Positions 57,336-64,000 of a DNA stretch of 64,000 bases are shown piece by piece; the stretch's first letter is position 1; each line of letters begins with the position of its first letter. The notes under the pieces are model-generated. The model was not told the DNA's origin and did not search any database. It was given only the letters and a program-made list of their open reading frames with translations. The DNA is taken from positions 1-64,000 of the IMG/VR virus record IMGVR_UViG_3300006793_000024. The stretch is one strand, 5' to 3'. The stretch comes from a virus. The translations under genes and the position numbers were made by a program.

Positions 57336-60300
57336 ATGTCAAGAGCTAATAGAACGGTTCTGCCAAGAGTTAATTTTTTTGACGGACAAAGAGTTACTGA
57401 GTCTGACTTAGACTCAGAGCAGATTCACAATAGAAGTTTGATCTCAAACTCGACATTAGATTTTCATGGGAATGGAGTTGTCAAGGATCGCCTCTTTGAG
57501 AGCAAGGTCTTACTCGATACTGCAGATCCTGGTGGGCAGGAAGATAATTTATCTGAGCTCACCATAGACTCTGGCTCTTATGACGGAAAAGCGATCTATT
57601 TGGACGTTCAGCCTGGAGATTCTGAGTTTGGAAACAGGCTTGAGATTGAGGCAGTTGATCTTGAGATCGGAGGGCGAGTTAAGGCAAAGGTCCTTATTGT
57701 AGGTCGAACCTATTCTGCTGTTAACTCTTCTGGAGAATTGATAGCCGAAGTAATCGAGTTCGATAAAAATACAACTAAACTTACCGAGTTTTATTACAAG
57801 AAGGTTCTGTGTGTATTCTTCAACAACTTCTCAGGAGGGACTGGAGCAACTCATTACGATACAAGTAAGGTTAGCCCAAATACCCTTGGCACTTCTGGGC
57901 GTATAATCTTTCGAGAGTCAGAACCCCTAAAAGTCTTCGCAAGAACGAAAACTTCCTTTCAAACAGAGTCTCCCAATGTTGCTTTGGGAAACTTCATAAC
58001 TTCAAGCCCAAGCCTTACTCTGGAGGAGGAAATCTCTGCAGGTATAGGGCCATCGAATAATTTTAATGACCTTTATTACGAACTTGACCCTTCTGGCATT
58101 TTAACCTTTTCGAAGGGATCTAGTCAGATAGCCTCCTACGGTCAGAAGTTTTTGGCTAAATCAAATAATATTCAAAAAATTGATTTGTTACTTCATGTTA
58201 TAGAGGATAGTTCCGCAGCGTTAGGAGAGGAGTTTGATTTTTCCGGAGATATTGTTGTCTCTCTGCATGAGCTTCAAACAGATACGGACTGTATTTCTGA
58301 CCCAAATCCGGAAAATTTATTAGACTTTGACCCAAACCCTGCGCCTATTGTTGAGGTTTCATATTCTCAAGATGATCTAGAAGGGCTTGGAGTAAAGCTG
58401 TCTGGTACACCACAGGTAATAGAAATTGACCTATCTTCAACCTTAATTGCAGATCCTAAGATTGAACCTTCAATTCAGATCGACAAGTACTATTCAATTT
58501 TGATCAGCAGGCGCGGCAGCAACGCTAAAGGCACAATTGCAATATCCAAGGGCTTTTATAAGCCTAAAAGAAAAAGTGACAATGGACAACAGCTCAATCC
58601 TGAGGAGAATTTTGGCCGACAGACTCAAAGATTTGTTCAATTTGATCCAATTAACTTAGTTTATGTAGATGATCCGGATTCCTCACTATGGTTTGTTGTT
58701 CACTCTGATACCGTGGAGATAACCGATGGACTTGCATATTCTCTAGACGGCCTCCCTATATCTCTTGGTAAGACGACAGACTTTGTTGGAAATACAAAGG
58801 TTCCATATTTTCTCAGAAATATTTCGTTAAAGGATGTTGCGGAAGGATCTCTCAATTATATTGCTCTAAACAGGCAGGACAATTTCATTGACCCAGGAGT
58901 TCATCCTAGGACCGGAAACTTTGTTCATAGAAAAATCGAAGATAGCCCATCTGCAACTATAATGACTGCGACAGAGCTATCAGAAGTTGATCCAGAAAAC
59001 CCTCCGATTCTTCTTGCTAGAGTTACGGATAATAACGTTCGAGATGCACAGGTAATTTCTGGAACTTTTGATAAGGCGGGACTCTTAGGTAGAGACCAAG
59101 TAGTCTTTGTGTCTCCAAGTTCAAATGTCTTAGCTTCAAACTTAATAAATAGAGTTTTTACTCCAGATATAGACTGTGAATGCAACGCTAGATACAGGAT
59201 TATTTCTGCAAACTGCTCTAAGGTATATTCTGGAGACTTTGATAATGATGGCAAGATAACAACTTCTGATTTATCTAGCTTAGTCGATATCGTTGGAAAC
59301 ACACTAATAACAGAGACTACTCAAAGAAAGATACAGGGCGGAGAGCTTGATGTTCTTGATTTCATCAAGGCAGACCTCAACGAGGATGGCACGATTGACG
59401 GATCAGATATCGAGATCATAGAAGACGCTATTGATGGTTATGTCAATTTTACAGCGGATGTATCATTTGATGTATTAACTTTAAAGTTGGAAAATATCTT
59501 AGAAGAAGACGACTACCCTGTTCTTTTTGATTCTGCGGAATCTGCCACCAACTCTGGCCTTGGAGTCTCTGTCGCCTCTTCTGATGATATAACCTTTAAG
59601 ACAGACACAGAGGAAGAGGCTTTGGCAATACGAACTGGAGATTCAATCTCTATTTCTATAGGCTTTTCTGACTCTGGAACTTATACAGTATCAGGAAAGA
59701 CTGTTGGCAGCTCTGGAACTGATGTTTCAGTTTCTGTAACTGAAGTTTCTGATGGTAGTGCAGTTTCTTTCGCCGGATCCACAGGCTTTGACGTCGAAAT
59801 TACAAGTGGAACAAAAACAAACTTATTTGCAGACAATCTCGATTTATTGAAGATCCCCTTTTCTGACCAGAATTGGAAAATAGACTATGTCGGTAGCCCC
59901 TATCAGGATTCATTTGTTGATGTCTGTGACCTCAGAAGGTTTGTAGAGACAAGCTTCATAGAAAAAGAGGAAATAACTTGTGTTTGCGCACCAGATGTGT
60001 GTCAGCAGACTCCGGCTTGCAGCCCTCAGTACAGAACTCAGAAGGTAATCGCAAATGACCTATTTATTCCGAATGGTGAAATCTATAAAGAGCCTGGAGT
60101 TCCATACCATGGCGATATAGAGTTCGCCAATGTGCTTATTCCTTTGCCGCCAGGGACAATTGATGATTGCCAGATTGATCTTTACAACAACTTTATAAAG
60201 TCTAAAGACGGTACATGCAAAACGGCTGCTGGCTATCCGGCAATGCTTTATTCCGATGGAACTTATGTTGGATGCGAAGATTCCGGATCAAATACGGATT

Positions 60301-61925
60301 TGACAAAAAATCGTATTAAAATTTCGCAATGCATAGCCAGTCTATATGTTGACGCTTTAGTAGATGGATACGCCGTAGATGGATACGCTGATGAAACCGA
60401 GGAAAGTGATGCTACAGAGCTCATCTCAGAGACTTTTGTAGACTATACATATCCTAACTCTAATGGCTTCTCAGAGTGGCTTACGTCAGAGCCTTCTGGA
60501 GGGACCTACTTCACAATAAGTACTCCTGCGGCACTAAATTCTCCGGCAACATTTATTCTTGAGACAATAGCTGCTGGAGAAAGAATTGGGCAAATACAAT
60601 ATCCTTCTGCGGCATTAATAGATCCAATTTCGGATGATTTTATTATAGACTTTGTAATGTCAAGGTCAATCTGGGGAGGAGCAAGCCTTACGACGGGCAA
60701 GGTATCATTTTATTCTGAGCTTATAATTACCAATCTGGATGGAACGGAAACGACTCTACAATTTGGATGGAGAGAAACCGCCTCAGGCTCTTTGGAGCTT
60801 TATTACAGTGGGTCTATAGAGGATACCGCAACAAGTATTATTTTAAATGATTTCGACTACTCTATCGCAGCAGTAGACGATCTAAATGATGATATAAGGT
60901 TTAGACTAAGAAGAACAGACGAAGCAGTATTTGCAATGTACTTTGATGACAGCCTAGTAGACTTGTCGGAAAATATATCTGGACAATTTGTAAAAATTGG
61001 AACAAACCTTCCTTTTCAGCCAGGAGCCGGAAGTGCAGAGCTGACCTTTAACTTGGCGCAAGAACTAAATCCTGATGCCGGAATAATTTTTGCAACCAAG
61101 GTTCGAGATCTAACAATTCGTCATACACTAGACTCTGATGATGCAGAGAGCCCTATTGCTATATCCAGAGATTCAGACTCTCTAATCAATAGGGTTACTG
61201 CAACTTTTCCGACGCAATTAACCCAAAAAACCAATATAGTATCTGCCACATTAGAAATGACTCTTGCAGCAGGAATTAGTACTACGGATTCCTTTAACTT
61301 AATTCCATACAACATATTAAATGCAGATAATCTAGGTCCAATTATTGATTATCCTATTTCAGATAATACGTCTCTTCAGTCTACATTTATTCCTGGCACA
61401 CTATCTGCTGGAGATAAGATTTCTGTAGATATAACTCCTATGGTAATTTATTTCCTAAGCCAAACTGGACATCTTCCGGGTCAACATAAGGCTGTTATAA
61501 TAGAGCCTAGCTCTTCTGCAACATCGGCATTATCTATAACTTCTGACGTCAATCTTTCGATAGGATATGAGGATGTTACGACTGGCGTTGTGTTCCAGAT
61601 AGGAGCAAGCGTAGATTCTGCCACTGGAATTGTTACCTTAAAGACTAAAAATATACTATATGATGCGTTAAATGAAGCAAGTAGGACAACGCTAGGGTTT
61701 GGAATCCATCTTAAGAAATCTGGGTTTAAGAACGCCGATGTAAAGATTGGAATTAAAGATCTTTCTAGAATTGGAATCGGAACGTGCGAAGACACTACGG
61801 TCTTCGAAGAAGATGATCTATGCTACTTTATCTCGGGCGCAACGGGCGGTGCAAATGGAACAAGCGGGGCGGCAGTCGGGACCCTTGTGCAAGGTCCATT
61901 TCCTTGCAATCTATTTTTGCCTTAG
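57336..61925 (+). CDS. Tail fibre-like protein with dockerin-like calcium loops
   Basis: 1529 residues with aggag before ATG. The N-terminus, PRVNFFDGQRVTESDLDSEQ, is a motif I know from phage tail proteins, probably for attachment. At about 632-655 and 679-703, GDFDNDGKITTSDLSSLVDI and ADLNEDGTIDGSDIEIIEDA are two F-hand calcium loops in the order and spacing of a type I dockerin. Cysteine-rich stretches are near 880-895 (CVCAPDVCQQTPAC). A DGY repeat is near 1010. The C-terminal part (about 1270-1420, INRVTATFPTQLTQKTNIVS) resembles DNRLRE-type beta-sandwich domains of surface proteins. Likely a receptor-binding or fibre protein whose calcium loops stabilise or dock another component. Confidence 0.75.
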   Translation: MSRANRTVLPRVNFFDGQRVTESDLDSEQIHNRSLISNSTLDFHGNGVVKDRLFESKVLLDTADPGGQEDNLSELTIDSGSYDGKAIYLDVQPGDSEFGNRLEIEAVDLEIGGRVKAKVLIVGRTYSAVNSSGELIAEVIEFDKNTTKLTEFYYKKVLCVFFNNFSGGTGATHYDTSKVSPNTLGTSGRIIFRESEPLKVFARTKTSFQTESPNVALGNFITSSPSLTLEEEISAGIGPSNNFNDLYYELDPSGILTFSKGSSQIASYGQKFLAKSNNIQKIDLLLHVIEDSSAALGEEFDFSGDIVVSLHELQTDTDCISDPNPENLLDFDPNPAPIVEVSYSQDDLEGLGVKLSGTPQVIEIDLSSTLIADPKIEPSIQIDKYYSILISRRGSNAKGTIAISKGFYKPKRKSDNGQQLNPEENFGRQTQRFVQFDPINLVYVDDPDSSLWFVVHSDTVEITDGLAYSLDGLPISLGKTTDFVGNTKVPYFLRNISLKDVAEGSLNYIALNRQDNFIDPGVHPRTGNFVHRKIEDSPSATIMTATELSEVDPENPPILLARVTDNNVRDAQVISGTFDKAGLLGRDQVVFVSPSSNVLASNLINRVFTPDIDCECNARYRIISANCSKVYSGDFDNDGKITTSDLSSLVDIVGNTLITETTQRKIQGGELDVLDFIKADLNEDGTIDGSDIEIIEDAIDGYVNFTADVSFDVLTLKLENILEEDDYPVLFDSAESATNSGLGVSVASSDDITFKTDTEEEALAIRTGDSISISIGFSDSGTYTVSGKTVGSSGTDVSVSVTEVSDGSAVSFAGSTGFDVEITSGTKTNLFADNLDLLKIPFSDQNWKIDYVGSPYQDSFVDVCDLRRFVETSFIEKEEITCVCAPDVCQQTPACSPQYRTQKVIANDLFIPNGEIYKEPGVPYHGDIEFANVLIPLPPGTIDDCQIDLYNNFIKSKDGTCKTAAGYPAMLYSDGTYVGCEDSGSNTDLTKNRIKISQCIASLYVDALVDGYAVDGYADETEESDATELISETFVDYTYPNSNGFSEWLTSEPSGGTYFTISTPAALNSPATFILETIAAGERIGQIQYPSAALIDPISDDFIIDFVMSRSIWGGASLTTGKVSFYSELIITNLDGTETTLQFGWRETASGSLELYYSGSIEDTATSIILNDFDYSIAAVDDLNDDIRFRLRRTDEAVFAMYFDDSLVDLSENISGQFVKIGTNLPFQPGAGSAELTFNLAQELNPDAGIIFATKVRDLTIRHTLDSDDAESPIAISRDSDSLINRVTATFPTQLTQKTNIVSATLEMTLAAGISTTDSFNLIPYNILNADNLGPIIDYPISDNTSLQSTFIPGTLSAGDKISVDITPMVIYFLSQTGHLPGQHKAVIIEPSSSATSALSITSDVNLSIGYEDVTTGVVFQIGASVDSATGIVTLKTKNILYDALNEASRTTLGFGIHLKKSGFKNADVKIGIKDLSRIGIGTCEDTTVFEEDDLCYFISGATGGANGTSGAAVGTLVQGPFPCNLFLP

Positions 61926-62035
61926 AGCCTGCTATAAAATAACACTTTATTTGTAGCTTCGCAGTATCGAATTCCTTTACGTTCTTTATAGCATATTATA
62001 CCTTTTTCTGCTATTTTGTTTATATAAATCAACAT
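61922..62035 (-). CDS. Possible 37-residue basic protein
   Basis: On the minus strand ATG at 62035 opens 37 residues (MLIYINKIAEKGIICYKERK then GIRYCEATNKVLFYSRL) ending at 61922, overlapping the end of the previous gene by 4 bases. No good Shine-Dalgarno precedes it. The composition looks coding-like but the frame is short and could be chance. Confidence 0.2.
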   Translation of the reverse strand: MLIYINKIAEKGIICYKERKGIRYCEATNKVLFYSRL

Positions 62036-62050
62036 GATTCGTGGTATTTC

Positions 62051-62349
62051 TTGTTCCGTAAGTTACGCAAAAAGTATCCAGATCTAGAGGAGTCTGCTGC
62101 AGCAAACTTTGCGAAAAAAGAATACCGAGACTTTTTTCGTTATAACATGCACAGAGATTACCCGAATATAGGGAGGGCTGCCGCCAAGAGATTGGCGGAA
62201 AAAATACTCAGAGCTTTTTCTCGTATGGCCTGAATAGAGTTTACCCAGATCTTGTAGAAATAGCAAGGCAAAATCAGAAGCTTGCAAGTCTTTTGAAATG
62301 GCTTAATAAAAATGGATACGAAGAAGAGGTGAAGAAGCTGAGGATTTAG
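62051..62349 (+). pseudogene. Frameshifted relative of the left-edge repeat protein
   Basis: From a TTG at 62051 (start uncertain) the frame encodes 60 residues with the same repeat seen at 1-1011 (AAAKRLAEK, preceded by DYPNIGR). It then leaves the expected pattern at a run of six A's (62199-62204). Adding one A restores the repeat in the other frame: FFSYGLNRVYPDLVEIARQN, then LASLLKWLNKNGYEEEVKKL and a stop at 62349. That end is the shared L..WL...G..KEA-type motif. So one base is missing by mutation, sequencing error, or is supplied by slippage. Upstream, 61926-62050, I see no gene on this strand. Confidence 0.6.
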
Positions 62350-62385
62350 CTTGCCTTCTGTCGGCTGCCGAGTACAATCTTCTAT

Positions 62386-63471
62386 ATGATTTCTAGAAGA
62401 ATAAGGGCAGAGGCTATGCTTGGCACTCACCATAGTTGGGCCGTTGTAATGCGGAGCCTTATTGGGGAGTTTTTAAAACAAGATTGTGACTTATATCTAA
62501 AGAGTATAAATGGATATGAAGACTTCCCGTTTCAATGGAGGCCGTATATTCGAGATGTTAAGAACCCGGATATATCTTTAACATATACTCTCCCAAGGAA
62601 TTTTAAAGACAGATTTAAAAAAAGAACTGGACTTAAACTGGCAATCTATAACTATGAAACCTCAATTCTGCCTGCTGCTTGGAAGGGTGCAATTAATTAT
62701 GCCGATTATGTCTTGCCTTCAAGCAATTTTTCGAAAGAAGTATTCGTAAACTCTGGTTGGCCAGAAGAAAAGTGTATCGTGATTCCTCACGGGATCCATC
62801 CTGAAGACTTTGAGAGAAAAGATAAGGTCAAAACGCTTAGAACCAAAAAGGCTTTTAAGTTTCTAAATGTATCTATACCTCATTATAGAAAAAATATAGA
62901 TGTTCTTATTGACGCTTACTACTCTGCCTTTCAAGAAAGAGATGATGTATGTCTTGTTTTGAAGTCAAAGGTGGCCAAACCGAAATATTATTTTGAATGT
63001 AATATTCTCGAACAAATCAAGGGTGTCCAAGATAAACATCGTGGAAAATCTTTGCCGCAGATAGAGATCGTTCAGGAGCGTTTTGAGAGCATTGTTCCTC
63101 TGATGAATACCTGTGACTGTCTGGTGAGCGCGGCGTCCTCAGAGGGCTTTGGGCTGCCCCTACTGGAGGGCTTGGCGGCTGGCATGGTAGTTATTGCTCC
63201 AAACTGCTCTGGACAGCTAGATTTTCTTAATTCAAAAAACTCTCTTCTTGTTGATGTGAAAGAAATTGATGCAGACAAAAAGTATCAATACTGGAAATCA
63301 AGCGATGGGGCGAAAACATGGCTGCCAAATAAAGACTCTTTGGCCGAGCAAATGCTTAACACCTATAGAAATAGAGGCTCTCTAAAAGAAGAGTTTACAA
63401 AAGAAACCTCGAATGTCCTAAGGGAATTTACATGGGAAAACGCTGCAAAGAAAATTTTGGATATTAAGTGA
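62386..63471 (+). CDS. Glycosyltransferase family 4
   Basis: 361 residues from ATG 62386; ATG 62416, with agagg upstream, is an alternative. It has the two-lobe GT-B layout. The first lobe includes HSWAVVMRSLIGEF and NYADYVLPSSNFSKEVFVNS. The second starts near 160 (FLNVSIPHYRKNIDVLIDAY) and contains the E..(7)..E region SEGFGLPLLEGLAAGMVVIA at about 250-270, which binds the sugar nucleotide. The N-terminal lobe is short and lacks a clear GGxxR-type loop, as in some phage enzymes. It probably transfers a sugar from a nucleotide donor to an unknown acceptor, maybe virion proteins or a host glycan. It overlaps the next gene by 4 bases (GTGA). Confidence 0.8.
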   Translation: MISRRIRAEAMLGTHHSWAVVMRSLIGEFLKQDCDLYLKSINGYEDFPFQWRPYIRDVKNPDISLTYTLPRNFKDRFKKRTGLKLAIYNYETSILPAAWKGAINYADYVLPSSNFSKEVFVNSGWPEEKCIVIPHGIHPEDFERKDKVKTLRTKKAFKFLNVSIPHYRKNIDVLIDAYYSAFQERDDVCLVLKSKVAKPKYYFECNILEQIKGVQDKHRGKSLPQIEIVQERFESIVPLMNTCDCLVSAASSEGFGLPLLEGLAAGMVVIAPNCSGQLDFLNSKNSLLVDVKEIDADKKYQYWKSSDGAKTWLPNKDSLAEQMLNTYRNRGSLKEEFTKETSNVLREFTWENAAKKILDIK

Positions 63472-64000
63472 GAGTTTTAGACTCAAACACGAAAGCTGCT
63501 TGGACTCTCACCAATTCCGCTAGAGTAGATGATGGGATCGTCTTAAGCTCTAACGGAAAAATTGAAGCATTAATTCCAAGTAGTGGAAGGCTATCTTTTA
63601 AAATTGTTGCAAAAAATATATCTGGAAGTGGAGGCCTAAAAGCAAGACTTATAGACGGAGATAATAATACTGTCTTATTAAAAGAGCTAAAGTTTACAAA
63701 GAAGTCATGGTCAGAGAAAGTTCTGAACCTCAGCATCTCCAGCAAGCTCAAAGGCTCAACTCTGCAAATCTTCCGGCCACAAAATTCATTCGGAAGAGTT
63801 CAAATAGGCAGAATCATTGTAGAGGGAGAGAAGGAAGCTCCCGCAAAAAAGAGAACAGAAAAGCTTTTCTCTAAAAAAATTCTATCTACAACTCAGGCCA
63901 AAAAGCGTTTGGCTGTAATAATTCCTTATGGTATATATGGTGGAGCAGAGGTCTACTTGCAAAGTATATTCTCTAATTTAGAGAATCCATTTATTACTGA
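63468..64000 (+). CDS. Second glycosyltransferase with N-terminal beta domain, 3' partial
   Basis: Starts at GTG 63468, overlapping the previous stop, and runs off the window edge after 177 codons. Residues 1-120 form a beta-sandwich-like domain (DDGIVLSSNGKIEALIPSSG, LSFKIVAKNISGSGGLKARL). A basic linker (PAKKRTEKLFSKK) leads to KKRLAVIIPYGIYGGAEVYL, the first strand and glycine loop of a GT-B glycosyltransferase. So it appears to be a fused binding or sensing domain plus transferase. The remainder, including the E..(7)..E region, would lie outside the window. Confidence 0.7.
   Translation, partial: MRVLDSNTKAAWTLTNSARVDDGIVLSSNGKIEALIPSSGRLSFKIVAKNISGSGGLKARLIDGDNNTVLLKELKFTKKSWSEKVLNLSISSKLKGSTLQIFRPQNSFGRVQIGRIIVEGEKEAPAKKRTEKLFSKKILSTTQAKKRLAVIIPYGIYGGAEVYLQSIFSNLENPFIT

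Noticed and set aside
1-64000. CRISPR arrays, tRNA genes, insertion sequences and integrase genes
   Set aside because: I saw no regularly spaced short repeats, cloverleaf-like segment or transposase/integrase motif; a dedicated tRNA scan could still find one.
1-64000. Contractile injection system or tailocin instead of a phage
   Set aside because: The sheath-tube-hub-spike-gp25-J set also fits those, but the tape measure, tail chaperone frameshift, holin-like cassette and accessory genes fit a phage better. No capsid gene is in view, so this is not proven.

Overview
The window is part of a large, AT-rich (roughly 40% GC) contractile-tailed bacteriophage genome, probably a jumbo or 'huge' phage known only from environmental sequence. 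Most of it is a tail and baseplate module in the order expected for a myovirus: tail-terminator-like protein, sheath, tube, two tail-assembly chaperones joined by a -1 frameshift, tape measure, hub, spike, gp25-like wedge, baseplate J, tail protein I and fibre-like proteins. No capsid, portal, terminase or replication gene lies in the window. The host is probably Gram-negative: there is a small cassette of membrane, coiled-coil and signal-peptide proteins of lysis or spanin type. This is inference; the host cannot be named from the sequence. The standard bacterial code fits, with TAA, TAG and TGA all used as stops and ATG, GTG and TTG starts.

Layout. (1) 1-4742 is an accessory block. It holds a repeat protein cut by the left edge, a protein with a ParB-like C-terminal motif, a PcfJ-like protein, and two divergently arranged genes with HExxH metallopeptidase signatures. 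Three of these proteins share a short amphipathic motif (L..WL...G..KEA) at an end, and a fourth copy lies near the right edge. (2) 4786-6771 is an Ig-like virion protein with a cysteine cluster. (3) 6885-8152 is a four-gene membrane/coiled-coil cassette preceded by two perfect palindromes. (4) 8213-17858 holds two paralogous beta-helix adhesins, a coiled-coil plus CnaB-like protein and a small protein. (5) 17873-25627 holds the tail terminator candidate, sheath, tube, chaperones and tape measure. (6) 25642-47723 is the hub, spike and baseplate set, including a 2532-residue protein with a block of hydrophobic helices. (7) 47732-61925 holds a 3182-residue tail-protein-I/LamG giant and a 1529-residue protein with a dockerin-like calcium-loop pair. 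(8) 61926-62385 is gene-poor and holds a frameshifted relative of the left-edge repeat protein. (9) 62386-64000 begins a glycosyltransferase cluster; the second gene runs off the edge.

How the parts work together. The sheath-to-fibre genes are nearly all on the plus strand with gaps of a few bases, so they look like one or a few long late operons. The one strong intrinsic terminator follows the tube gene, separating the abundant sheath and tube from chaperones and tape measure. The adhesins, LamG giant and dockerin protein would form the host-recognition periphery; the glycosyltransferases might modify virion proteins or host glycans. The most precise new-looking element is the frameshift signal at 23258-23295. 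The most speculative but interesting one is the shared terminal helix, which may be a delivery or packaging tag for accessory proteins.
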